The notes below the pieces were generated by a model. It was not told the DNA's origin. It saw only the letters and a list, made by a program, of their open reading frames with translations, and ran no database searches. The position numbers were made by a program, and so were the translations under genes. Shown piece by piece: positions 42,774-55,432 of a stretch of 64,000 nt of DNA; position 1 is the stretch's first letter; each line of letters begins with the position of its first letter. The stretch spans positions 11,594,001 to 11,658,000 of the forward strand of contig OZ231127.1 in assembly GCA_965153355.1 (NCBI GenBank), written 5' to 3'. This DNA comes from Flaccisagitta enflata. Lineage: Eukaryota; Chaetognatha; Sagittoidea; Aphragmophora.

Positions 42774-42978
42774 AGTTGCAGGCTACATGACTCCAACCTG
42801 CAATGTCGGTCCATTGGCCTGTTGGTTGGTTGGTCAGTCGCTCGGTCCCCTTTTTACTTTTTCAGCTTTTTTGAGCTCTTTGAGCCTACTGCTCCTGCCA
42901 AAATGCTCTTGTGACCTTCTCCAGCACTGCTCTTGCCCACCCACACGCGACTAGGGTAGCCGTGTATCCTGCCTTGTT
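42774..42978 (+). mobile_element. B1 element
   Basis: Degenerate tip AGTTGCAGGCTACATGACT, GTTGGTTGGTCAG tract, CTGCTCTTGCCCACCC, subterminal CACACGCGACTAGG, GCCGTGTATCCTGC hairpin and CTTGTT end. The next B starts immediately. Confidence 0.78.
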
Positions 42979-43143
42979 AGTCGCAGACTCATGACTCTAG
43001 AACTTGCCGGTCGGTCGGTCTGTCGGTCCGTCGGTCGGTCGGTCCGTCGGTAACCAAAACAAAATGCAAGCGTTTTTGTTTTTTTGCTATTCTGCTCCTG
43101 CCCACCTGTCCGCGACTTAGGGGGAGTGTATACGGCCTTGTTT
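42979..43143 (+). mobile_element. B element directly abutting the previous one
   Basis: AGTCGCAGACTCATGACT tip, (CGGT)n, CTGCTCCTGCCCACC, subterminal GTCCGCGACTTAGG and TATACGGCCTTGTTTTT end. With the copy at 42774 it forms an end-to-end pair with no spacer, like 12208/12413. Confidence 0.8.
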
Positions 43144-43554
43144 TTTGCTTCAAAGTGCTTATTGTTGGGAACATAACTTCTCTGCCATCTGCCAAACCTT
43201 CCCCCATCTTAATGATTTTCTCATTTTCAATTTGTTTCATTTTGTTTCTTTTCTTAGTCAGTTTGGATTTCTTTCTGTTCATTCAGAAGAATGTCACCTT
43301 GGTGTTGAACCATTAGTCAGGAAAACATTCCTCATCTGTCAACTTTTAGATGAATATCATGAGAAGCCTAACCATTTTACTTTTTAATCCCTCAGAGCCC
43401 AGAGTATTATTCCATTCCGTTCTCCCATTGATTGTTCCTTTAAGATGCTCATATTTTAATCTTTAGCATTTAATGATTTCATCCTTAATCTTCACTTACT
43501 TTTTCTATCTCTATTTCTATTTCTCTATCTCTATCTCTATCTCTATTTCTATCT

Positions 43555-43717
<163 letters not shown>

Positions 43718-43810
43718 TAAGAAAGCTACCTTGGTGCTACACCATCAGTTGGGCAAATTTTTCTCCTCTGTCAACTTTTAAAAAATTTCATGTTAGGCTC
43801 AACAATTTTT

Positions 43811-44000
43811 AGTCGCGTGCACGCGACTCTACACCCCGCTTTGTCCATTGGTCGGTCGGTTGGTTGGTCCGTCACACTTTACTTTTTTTATGATTTTTAT
43901 TTTTGGACCTCACTTCTCCTGCCCAAATGGTCTAGCAACCTCAAATATGGCCCCTGCCCACCGACACGCAACTTCGGTAGCCGTGTATCCGGCCTTGTTT
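43811..44000 (+). mobile_element. B1 element, full length
   Basis: AGTCGCGTGCACGCGACT tip, GGTCGGTCGGTTGG tract, CCCCTGCCCACC, subterminal GACACGCAACTTCGG, GCCGTGTATCCGGC and CTTGTTTTTT end. It lies within the compound satellite. Confidence 0.87.
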
Positions 44001-44273
44001 TTTTTAATTCTTTAATAACCAGGAGTGATATTCCATCCGGTCCTTCTGTCAATTTTTCCTTTAAAATGCTTATTTTTGGAGCACAACTTCTCTTTCATTT
44101 ACCAAACCTTTCCCTCCTCGATTATTTACCATGATTTTCTCATTTTCAATTTGTTCCAATATTCTTTGTTTTTATGTTCCAGTCTTTACTTAGCCAGTTT
44201 TGACTTTTTTTTTTTTTAATGACCAGGAGCAATGTTCCATTTAGTCCTCCCATTAAATCTTAAATTATCCATC

Positions 44274-44326
<53 letters not shown>

Positions 44327-44433
44327 TGCTCACTCTCTCTCTCTCTATCAATTTGTAGCAAGAAAATCACCTTGGTATTGCACCATCAGTTGGGTAAATT
44401 TCCCTCTTCCATCAACTTTTAAAAGGGTATCAT

Positions 44434-44780
44434 TCAAGGCTCAACAATTCTGTTTTCCACTTCTTTAATGACCTGGAGTGATATTCCATCCGGTCCTCCC
44501 GTCAATTTTTCCTGTTGTACCATCAAACGGGTAAATTTCCCTCCTCCATCAACTTTTAAAAGAGTATCATGTGAGGCTCAACAATTCTGTTTTCCACTTC
44601 TTTAATGACCTGGAGTGATATTCCATCCGGTCCTCCCGTCAATTTTTCCTGTTGTACCATCAGTCGGGTAAATTTCCCTCCTCCAACTTTTAAAAGAGTA
44701 TATGTGAGGCTAAACAACTCTGTTTTTTACTTCTTTAATGACCGGGAGTGATATTCCATCCCGTCCTCCCGTCAACTTCA
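44434..44780 (+). repeat. Three tandem units, period about 135 bp
   Basis: Each unit has GGCTCAACAATTCTGTTTTC, GAGTGATATTCCATCCGGTC and TCAATTTTTCCTGTTGTACC; copies start near 44434, 44572 and 44706. Confidence 0.9.
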
Positions 44781-45144
44781 TTAACCAAACCTTCCCCTCA
44801 ATGATTTTCTAATTTTCAATTTGTTCCATTATTCTGTTGAGTTATGTGCCGGTCTTTACTTAACCGGTTTTCTGTTCTTTAATAACCCGGAGCAATATTC
44901 CATTCAGTCCTCCCGTTAAATCTTCCATCAAAGTACTTATTGTTTCCATTTACCGCACCATTCCCCACCTCAATGATTTTCCATGATTTTCTCATTCTAA
45001 ATTTGGTCCATTATCTTTTATTTTTTTTTATTTTTTTTATTTTTTGGTGCATTTCAGTCTATACATAGCCAGTTTGGATTTTTATTGATTCATTAAGAAG
45101 GAAGTCAACTTGGTGTTAAACCATTTATCAAAAATCATTCCTCA

Positions 45145-45236
<92 letters not shown>

Positions 45237-45239
<3 letters not shown>

Positions 45240-45890
45240 ATTTTCTTTTTTTTTTTGATTAAACAATCTGTTAAAGAATTATTTTTGAAAATGGAGGCTT
45301 CAAATATGACTTTTATTCCTTCCTATAACAAAAAAATTAAAAAAAAAAATGTTACCGATAAGTTATGTTGGTCAAAGAAATCATTTACCCTCAACCACTA
45401 TTTTTTTGCAATCTGGTTTAGGGTTAAGCTTGAAATATGTATTGTGTGATATTTTATTTTTGAAACTCCTCCTTTTGTCCCTCTACCTGTCTCTTTCCCT
45501 CTTTAGCTCATTTGTTTCTGTTTGTCTCCCACTCTTGAATTCTCTTCAGTTTTGTATTGTATGAAAGCAAGAGAAAAGAGTAAACAAAAATGAATAGATG
45601 TTCAACATGGAAATGGTCAAAAGACATTTTTTCATAAAAACTATGAAAAAATTCAGGCAGTAATATAACACAGATCTTGCTTGTATCAATAAATTTCCCA
45701 CCAGTCTAGATCCAAAAAGTACAAATAAAAAGAATAAAAATAAAACAACTAAACTTGATCATTTGCCATTATCAATTTCTACAAAGGTTTTGACAAACGG
45801 TTCCAATTTTCTCACACTCTCAAATTCCCCCACGTGTATGATTTTACTTACTAAAAACTGACAAAATCATTTCTTTTAATCATTGATATA
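45237..45890 (+). repeat. Duplicated segment, copy 1 (copy 2 at 47490-48120)
   Basis: ATGGAGGCTTCAAATATGAC, GTTGGTCAAAGAAATCATTT, TCTACCTGTCTCTTTCCCTC and TCTTGAATTCTC are shared with 47490-48120, offset about 2.25 kb. Small frames within are not conserved. Confidence 0.88.
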
Positions 45891-46084
45891 GCATTTGGTC
45901 CTCCCATTGATTTTTGGAGCACAACTTTTTTTTTTTTTTTTTGGAGCACAACTTTTCTTTCATTTACCCCACAATGATTTTCCATGATTTTCTCATTTTC
46001 AATTTGTTCCATTATTCTTTTTTGAGTTATGTTCTGATCTTTACTTAGCCAGTTTGGACTTTTTTCTGTTTCTTTATAACCCGG

Positions 46085-46141
<57 letters not shown>

Positions 46142-46523
46142 ATTTCATAGCAAGAAAGTCACCTTGGTGTTCCACCAATTTCCCTCCTCCATCAACCCCT
46201 AAAAGAGTATCATGTGAGTCTCAATGATTTTGTTTTCTACTTCTTTAATGACTCAGAGTGATATTCCATCCGGTTCTCCTGTCAATTTTCCTTCAAAAAG
46301 CTTATTGAATGGAGCACAACTTCTCTTTTATTTACCCCAACTTGCCCCACCTCAATAATTTTCCATGATTTTCTCATTTTCAATCTGTTCCATTATTCTT
46401 TTTTGACTTATGTTCCATTCTTTACTTAGCTGGTTTGGACTTTTTTCTGTTCTTTTATGACCCAGAGCTATATTCCATTCAGTCCTACCATTAAATCTTC
46501 CATATTCCATCTCTTTCTTTCTT

Positions 46524-46581
<58 letters not shown>

Positions 46582-47335
46582 AATTTAAGCAAGAAAATCA
46601 CTTTGGTGTTGCATCATCAATCGGGTAAATTTACCTGCTCCATCAACTTTTAAAATAGTGTCATGTTAGGCTCAACAATTCTGTTTTCTAATTCTTCAAT
46701 GACCCGGAGTGATATTCTTTCTGGTCCTCCTGTCAATTTTCCCTTCAAAGTACTTATTTTTTGTAGCACAACTTCTGTTTGATTTACCAAACCTTCCCTC
46801 TCCTTGATAATTATCCATGATTTTCTCATATTTAATTCTTTGTTGAGTTATGTTACTTTACTCAGCCTGTTTGGACTTTTTTTTGTTCTTTAATGACCAT
46901 TCAGTCCTCCCGTTGAATCTTCCATCAAAGTGCTTGTTGTTTGGAACAAAACTTCTCTTCCATTTACCCCACCTTCCCCTACCTCAATGATTTTCCATGA
47001 TTTTTTCATTTTCAATTTGTTCCATTATTTTTTTGGGTTGCATTCCAGTCTATACATAGCGCTAGATGGTTTAGATTTTTCTGTTCACTAAGAAGGGAGT
47101 CAACTTGGTGTTGAACCATTAACCAGGAAAACATTCCTCATCCATCACCTTTTTGATAAATATCATGAGAAGCTTAACCACTTTGTTTTTTAGTTCCTCA
47201 ATAACCCAAAGTATTATTCCATCTGGAACTTCCATTAATTGTTCCTTCAAGTTGCACACATTCTTAATCCCTAGCATTTCATAAATTGACCTTTTTCTTT
47301 CTTTCTTTCTTTCAGTCTTTCTTTCTTTCTATCTT

Positions 47336-47390
<55 letters not shown>

Positions 47391-47489
47391 GTCTCTCTCT
47401 GTCTCTCTCTGTCTCTCTCTTTCTCTCTTTCTCTCTTTCTCTCTTTCTCTCTCTCTCTCTCTGTTTCTCTTTCTTTTTTTTTTCTTTTT

Positions 47490-48120
47490 TTTTTAATCAA
47501 CCAGGAAAAATCTGTTTTAAAGAAGAATAACCAAAATGGAGGCTTCAAATATGACTTTAATGCCTTCCTTTAGCAAAAAAAAATCTCTTATTGATAATGT
47601 TACCTATAAGCTATTTTGGTCAAAGAAGTTATTTACCCTCAACCACCTTTTTTATGCAATCTGGTTTTGGGTTTGGCTTAAAATATATATTGTGTGATGT
47701 TTTATCTTTTGAAACTCCCCTTTTGTCCCTCTACCTGTCTCTTTCCCTCTTTTTCTCATTTGTTTCTGTTTGTCTCTTACTCTTGAATTCTCCTCAGTTT
47801 ATTTTGAAAGCAAAAGAAAAGAGAAAAAAATAATGAATAGATGTTCAACATGGAAAAAGTCAATGGACATTTTTTCACAAAAGCTATGAAAAAATTCGGG
47901 CAATAACATAACACAGATCTTGCTTGTATAAATCAACCAGTCTAGATCCAAATAGTACAAGTAAACAGAATAAGAATAAACAACCTAATCAATTATTTAC
48001 CATTATCAATTTTTACAAAGGTTTTGAAAGATGGTTCCAATTTTCTCACACTCTCAGATTCCCCCACATGTTCTTAATCACTAAAACTGACAATATCATT
48101 TCTTTTAAAGATTATCTATT
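47490..48120 (+). repeat. Duplicated segment, copy 2
   Basis: Partner of 45237-45890, same orientation, with scattered substitutions and indels. The (CT)n/(CTGT)n tract 47298-47485 precedes it, as a CT tract precedes copy 1. Confidence 0.88.
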
Positions 48121-48135
48121 CTATATTCTTTTTTT

Positions 48136-48225
<90 letters not shown>

Positions 48226-48309
48226 CCTCTTTCTCCATTGCTTTTCTCTCTTACTTTCTATACCCCATTATTCTCTTTTTATCACCCCTTCACACTATAC
48301 TGATATAAA

Positions 48310-48762
48310 CTTTATGGAAAATGACCTACCTCCTACAGCTTTTTCTTCAGTTTCAACTAAGGTGTTATTTTCAAAATCAAATCACCACTATTTTTCTCAG
48401 GCTTCTTCTGTTACCTGACTTTTTGTTCTTTTCCACTTGTGCTGGTCACCCCAATACTCTGGATGGATACTTTTTTAAGCAAACAACCTACCTCCTTCAG
48501 TTTCTTCTTTCATACTTTTACCATTACTCTGCATTCTCAAAATCAAATGACTACTCTTTTTCTCGGGTTTCTTCTGTTACCTGACTTTTAGTTCTTTTCC
48601 ACTTGTGCTGGTCACCCCATTACTTTGGATGGATACTTCTTTACCAAACAACTTACCTCCAACAGTATCTTCTTTCATACTTTTCAACTATCAAATCATC
48701 AATCTTTTCATTGGGCTTCTTCTCTTTCCTGACCTTTGGTTCTTTTACACCTGTACTCTTTG

Positions 48763-48770
<8 letters not shown>
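48310..48770 (+). repeat. Three tandem units, period about 180 bp
   Basis: Units contain TTCTTCTGTTACCTGACTTT, CCACTTGTGCTGGTCACCCC and GGATGGATACTT; the third is more diverged. Confidence 0.88.
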
Positions 48771-48837
<67 letters not shown>

Positions 48838-48895
48838 TTTCCTCTATTCTTTCCTCTAAATTTGTTACAATCTTAGGTTCTATCATGTCACTTTT

Positions 48896-49005
48896 AGTCA
48901 CAGACACGTGACTCTACACCATACCATGTTGATCTGTCCCATAATGTTTTTGAATTCCACTGCTTCTGCCCAACCATCCGCAACCGGATTGCCGTATATC
49001 CAGCC
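48896..49005 (+). mobile_element. Short B element with AGTCAC tip
   Basis: AGTCACAGACACGTGACT: the outer stem is AGTCAC/GTGACT, so the pair that is G:C in B1 is A:T here. Tract nearly lost (GATCTGTCCC). CATCCGCAACCGGATTGCC and TATATCCAGCC end. Confidence 0.8.
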
Positions 49006-49118
49006 GAAACTAAATCTCTATCTTTCTCTGTCTCTGTCTCTGTCTCACTCTTCTTTCTATATAATTCTTTAAAACCTGTTACACTCTTAGGTTTTATCCT
49101 CTCTCTCTCTCTTTCTCT

Positions 49119-49157
<39 letters not shown>

Positions 49158-49218
49158 TGTTTTCTTTATTCTTTCCTCTAAATCTGTTACACTCTTAGGT
49201 TCTATCATTCCACTTTTT

Positions 49219-49328
49219 GTGACAGACACGTGACTCAACACCATGCTATGTTGGCCTGTCCCGTAATGTTTTTGAATTCCACTGCTTCTGCCCAACCATC
49301 CGCGACCGGATTGCCGTGTATCCAGCCT
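49219..49328 (+). mobile_element. Short B element, duplicate of 48896
   Basis: Same subtype, with identical flanks (TTTCCTCTAAATCTGTTACA, TCTTAGGTTCTATCAT), so it arose by tandem duplication of about 320 bp and not by a second insertion. Confidence 0.8.
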
Positions 49329-49453
49329 AAACTAAATATCCCTCTTTCTCTGTCTCTGTCTCTCTCTCACTCTTCTTTCTATATAAATTTTATAAATTTT
49401 TAAAACCTGTTACACTCTTAGGTTTTATCCTCAAAATTCCACTTTTTTAAACC

Positions 49454-50351
<898 letters not shown>

Positions 50352-50432
<81 letters not shown>
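50352..50432. repeat. (GA)n microsatellite
   Basis: Pure GAGA run after GAAAGAGAGA. Confidence 0.97.
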
Positions 50433-50435
<3 letters not shown>

Positions 50436-50766
50436 ATTCTATAAAATGGACAACAAAAGTTAAACCTCTTCTTCATTGACAAACTTTTTGGCATTGTTCC
50501 TTTTTATCATTTCTATTCATTCAATTCCCAAAAATTGATGGAGTAAATTATAAGATGCACAATAAACAACAACAACATAAACTTGAAATTATTTTTTTTA
50601 GAAATCCTAGCTAGCAAAAAATTTAGATCTTTTTGCTCCTCTTTGCTCTCAAAAAGAGGATCACTTTAACAATTTACCAGATTGTTCCACTCAATAATTA
50701 CATGTGGGTTTATTTCTTAAACAAACAGCAGGCACCCTCAAATCAGAGAGAGAGAGAGAGAGAGAG

Positions 50767-51028
50767 CCGAGAGCCGAGAGCCGAGAGCCGAGAGCCAAAA
50801 ATCAAGAGCCAATCGGTCGCCGATGCGGCACCCGTTGAATCGCCGGTTGCAGGTTTTTCTATGGGTTGGCAGCCGACACCGGCACCGGCGACCGAGTAGA
50901 TCATTCGACAACCGAATGCCGTTTTAGCTTCGGTCGTAGAATGATCTGTTCGGTCGCCGGTGCCGGTGCCGGCTGTCAATCACAAAAAACGCCCTTTTCT
51001 TTACTACTGTCGCGCAGCATGCGACTAA
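50767..51028 (-). mobile_element. GC-rich inverted repeat next to a B-type tip
   Basis: Five AGAGCC-type units follow a GA run. Then come inverted arms of about 35 bp (about 50875-50911 and 50938-50975; CACCGGCACCGGCGACCGAG mirrored by CTGTTCGGTCGCCGGTGCCG). The right edge GTCGCGCAGCATGCGACT plus AAAAAAA looks like a minus-strand B 5' hairpin. A B variant whose tract became a palindrome is possible. Confidence 0.5.
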
Positions 51029-51527
51029 AAAAATTTGGCTCTGGAACCCCTATAAATTGCAGCCACCACCCACCCCCTTTCCAATGATAAAGCATGATAA
51101 AGCATAAGAAAACCCAGAAGAAAAAATCCTCTTTGCACCTTTTTGGCGTTATCTTTGAATTTTCAACATCAAAATCAGTAAAAAAAAAAAAGAGTCTTGT
51201 CCATTTTGCAAAAAGTGAGAATTGAAGAATTGGAATTGGAATAACAAAAATATTTTGAAAGAGTTCTCTTATAAAGGGTATATTTCTATTCTAAAATTTC
51301 TGTTCAAAAGCTTGATATTTGATCGAGAAAAAGGGTGATCAACAGAAACTGTCAAACTCCATCGAGACAAAACTTTTTAACGACTTTTAATCAGGCCTGT
51401 ATCAAAGGGTCCGGAGATGGGGAAGGAAACCAGAGGGGAAAAAAGAGAAAAAAAGAAAATTTGGGGAAAATACAACTTTTGACAGTACTAAATCATAAAA
51501 CCCAATTAGTAAAACACAATTTAACAC
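51029..51527. other. No gene recognised
   Basis: AT-rich, unique-looking; nothing supported. Confidence 0.35.
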
Positions 51528-51529
51528 TA

Positions 51530-52136
51530 CCATCTTGGCCAAAATAAAAGTCCCAATAAGACAATGTAGACATTTATTGCTGTTATTTCCTGTACAAAAT
51601 TTGATAAATCTATAAAAAAAATTAGTTTAGGCCTTTTTGGTACCAAATATCATTTGTAATCATTTGGATAGACATAGAAGAAGGATTTTTGAACAATTTT
51701 GTACAACAAGTCCTTTGATTTTTTTAACAGATTTTTTCTTTAGCACTTTCAGATCAAGGTATATTCATTTTGATATAAGATTTAAATGGTTTGAACTAAA
51801 AAAATCTGCTTGGCGGCATTAGGCATATTGTTTGAAGCTCTTTCCAATGGTCACCAATTTTTATATGATTATATCATGATAAGCCAAGAAAAAGTGAATA
51901 TAAACAGGTCAATTTTTTCCCTTCATTTTTTTGCATATTTTCTGCTTTTTGTTGAGGTGAACATTTTCACTCGTTTAACTCTAAAATCTAAACGAATTGA
52001 GCCACTGAGCTCTGCTTGGCGCCATTTTGAAGGTTTTTTCAATCTCTTTCCAGTGGTCACTGAATTTGGTAAGGTTTTAAAGTTGTTTTGTCACAAATTA
52101 GCCATATAGGTGGGACTTTTATTTTGGCCAAGATGG
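51530..52136. mobile_element. TA-flanked TIR element (mariner-like, non-coding)
   Basis: The ends CCATCTTGGCCAAAATAAAA plus GTCCCA are mirrored exactly by TGGGAC plus TTTTATTTTGGCCAAGATGG. TA lies at 51528-51529 and 52137-52138. Internal words CTGCTTGGCG and TCTTTCCARTGGTCAC are repeated (about 51797-51855 and 52013-52064), so the interior is partly duplicated. No transposase. Confidence 0.85.
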
Positions 52137-52138
52137 TA

Positions 52139-54106
52139 TTTAAACTTCAACTACATAGTTTTATTGCTCTATGGGGAAGAAAATCATGGCAAATGTCACG
52201 GTTCCACAGCAAGCAGGAGGGCCCGACTTTCCACCAATCTACGTTAGCACAAGCTCCCGATACATCATTAAATGCATCAATTTCAAACCATTTTTTGTGA
52301 TCCTCCCTACCCTTAGGGGGTCTTAAAATTTGGTCAAAGAGCTTTTTTTGGCTTGTCTCCATTCTGTCTCCAGTAGAAAACAGCAAGCAAAACCAATCAA
52401 GAAATGTCTTTTCCTATGATTTTATGAGTTTTCATCTACTAGTAGTAGTCCCATAGGATACACAAAAAAAATCAACCTAGTAAGCAAACTATAAGTTACC
52501 AAAAATTGGCATATAATTAAAATTCACCCCTGCTCGATTTTTTTGCTTTTTTTCTCTCAAGGCTGAATATCATGATATTTTGTTTAACCTCCTTTTTCTT
52601 AAACATTAAGCATTTTTTCTTTTGCTATTCGATGGACAACTACTTGAGGGACGTTCCCCTTCATTTTCATGTCATTGGGTTGATCCTAAGCAGAGAAATA
52701 AAAATTTTCTTGGAGCGTATCAATTCGCGCACATTTGTTCCTAACGCATACCTAACGCTTAAGATATGCCACTATGGCGTGGAAATGACACATTTTACAT
52801 GAAATCTGACCACACCACGTGATAGAGCGTGAAATTTTGAGTCTACACTGAAAATTTGAGGCCTTAACTCCCAGGTGTTCAGTCACAATGAAATTTTACA
52901 TTTCATCAGTCCTGAAGTGTGAACAGAATTGATACGCTCGTTGGACGACCTTCGTAGTTATTTTCTTCTTAGCGGATGTCAAGATTTTGCGGCATTTGAA
53001 GGAAAAAAAATCCATTTGTCCAATTTACAAAAATGCCCATATCTCATGAACCCTTTGAGCTACACCCATGATTTTATGCGGGAAAACAGACTTTACCAAG
53101 AGAGATCAGGCCAAAAAAGTTGGTCTTCAGAAGATGAGTCCAACCGGCCCAACTAGCCCAACCAACCTACCAGATGAAAAAACGAAAAAGTGGCATAACT
53201 TTTGAATGAGTTAGCCGATTTGGCTGAAATTTTGCATGAAAGTTGTTGAAGAGTATCTACATTACTAGTATGATGAAGAGCTTGGCCGAACAAATTCATA
53301 CAGCACTGCCCAACCAACCAAAAATGGTGCTTATAGAGATTTTTTGAAAATTCATGAAATTTCGATTTTTTCCATGTAACGCCCTCATACTATTGCGTTT
53401 AAACATAATTCAGGTAAAAAATATTCTCATATTGATTTTTTGCTACAATATGCTTAATTTTGTATTTTTTTGTATACAAAATCTGTCTAATTAAGCTTAA
53501 TTTGCATGAAAAATGAGCTCAGTTAACAAAATTCTTCTATGGATTCGTATATGTAACTTCATAAGCTATACAGTAATGTTTAGTTTTGTTGAATTTGAAT
53601 CATGAAAAAAAATGGCTAGTTCTACCCCTGCTCACTTGCCGTTTCTTGACATTTGCCTCATAGATATAAAAACGCGACGCAACACGTTGCGGGGAAGAAA
53701 ATCAAAGGCAGGGGGGAAAAAAATCAAAAGCGACTCAATAATATACAGCATCTGAAATAAGGAACCTCACTCTTTTAATTGTTTTATTTACCTTTGATTA
53801 ATATCTTTTCCTGCTTTGGCTGGTCAAAATACTTGTCTGAATGGGTTATCCAATAAGGATTCCAGTAGAGTATTTTTTTCTCTTCTCAGCCTAAGGAGTG
53901 ACAGACTTTTCTAGTTTTCAATCAAAAAAAAAATGATCTTGAAAAAAAAAATCAAATCTGGCTAAGACAAAGACAATATAAGCTTCACCTAAGCAACAAG
54001 TGTTCTGAGAATTCTCCTATGCCCCTGCTTGTAATTGAAAACCCTTCCCATTTTTTTTCACAGAAAATTCATTTTTTCTTGAATACAAAGTGTTAGAACA
54101 AGGGTA
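52139..54106. other. Long stretch without a convincing gene
   Basis: Mostly unique-looking AT-rich DNA. GAGCGTATCAATTC at 52712 is mirrored by GAATTGATACGCTC at 52931, suggesting a small TIR element of about 233 bp. Frames at 52572-52802 and 52929-53156 overlap this structure and show no motif. GGGGAAGAAAATCAAAGGCA near 53691 resembles sequence near 1291. Confidence 0.4.
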
Positions 54107-54617
54107 GGCTTTTTGGGCAGCGGCCCCAAAGGGCCCCAAAGGGCCAATGTCCTGTCAGACACAGGGGTGAATTTCCATACGTCTGTCCTTGCGTCCGTGC
54201 GCCCCCCCGAAGCTTCTCAAGCCTCAACTTCCCATCGAATAACATGGGAAATGGGCAAAATGCCAACTTCCCATTGAATAATGTGGAAAATTCACAAAAA
54301 AAGCAAAAAAATGCATGTTTCCCATTGAATAACATGGAAAACTGATGAAAAACTAAGAAAAATGTAAAATTCCCATTGAATAATATGGCGAATTGACAAG
54401 ATATTGAAAAAAATGCAAAATTCCCATTGAATATCATGGAAAATTGCTACTAAGGCCTCATATATGCCCTCTCAGGATGTATGGAAATTCACCCCTGTGT
54501 CCTACAGGACATCGGCCCTTTGGGGCCGCTGCCCTGCTCTCACTCCACTTCTTCAGCTTATCACTCCAAGCAGGGCATCGGGCACCGCTGACCATGTGCG
54601 ATCCTTGGATGACTTGT
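54107..54617 (+). mobile_element. A-family element (A3)
   Basis: CTTTTTGGGCAGCGGCCCC tip, GTCCTGTCAGACACAGGGG, and a core of CCCATTGAATAACATGG units with ATGCAAAA spacers as in 37784-38345. Then the inverted block and tail ACCGCTGACCATGTGC with GATCCTTGGATGACTTGTTA. Confidence 0.82.
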
Positions 54618-55228
54618 TAGCAGCCCAAAGGCAGTAAGTGGTCAGCGGTACCCGCTGAGGAGTATGTGATTTAAGTTGAGGGGGAGCAGGGCAGTGGCCC
54701 CGAAGGGGCTGAAGTCCTGTAGAACAGAGGGGGAATCTGTCCGTACATACATACGTCCGTCCCCCCCACCCCATCCTCAGGGCTTCGTCTCCTTTGGGGC
54801 CTATTCTGACCCAAATTCTGCCAAATAGCCCAAATCCAAGCGATATGGCCCAAATCTAAGCAAAATGGCCTAAATCCAAGCATAATGGCCCAAATCCAAG
54901 CAAAATGGCCCAAATCTGGTCAGAATTTAAGTATCAGAGGCCACAATATAGATCAAATAAGGGGTCAAAATGTTGGACCTCAGGCTAGCATTGGGGCTTT
55001 CTAGCCAGATTTAGGCCAGGCTTGATTGTAGCCATATGCTTGGATGTGGGCCATTTTGCTTAGATTGAGCCATATTGCTTGGATTTGGGCTATTTGGCAG
55101 AATTTGTCCGATTAGGCCCCAAGAGACGAAGCCTGAGGATGGGGTGGGGACGGACGGCATACAGACGGACAGATTCCCTGTGTTCTACAGGACTTCGTCC
55201 CCTTCGGGGACGCTGCCCAAAAAAAGCA
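54618..55228 (-). mobile_element. A-family element (A1), tail-to-tail with the previous
   Basis: Starts directly after the preceding tail with GCAGCCCAAAGGCAGTAAGT and GGTCAGCGGTACCCGC. A1 blocks lie at 54680-54760 and 55140-55215, with GGCCCAAATCCAAGCAAAAT units between. It ends in the minus-strand tip GGGACGCTGCCCAAAAAAA. Confidence 0.82.
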
Positions 55229-55432
55229 TTGGCGCAAAAAAGAAAAATGTCCATAGATACCAAACAAGGCCGGATACACGGCTACTTTAGTTGCGCAGGG
55301 CAGTTGAAAAAAAAGGCTAACCAAGCTTTTTGGCAGGAGTAGTTATGCTAAAACCGCCCTTGAACGCTGAAAAAGCTAAGCATTACCGACCAACCAACGG
55401 ACCAACCAACAAACTGACCAACAGAGCTATTT

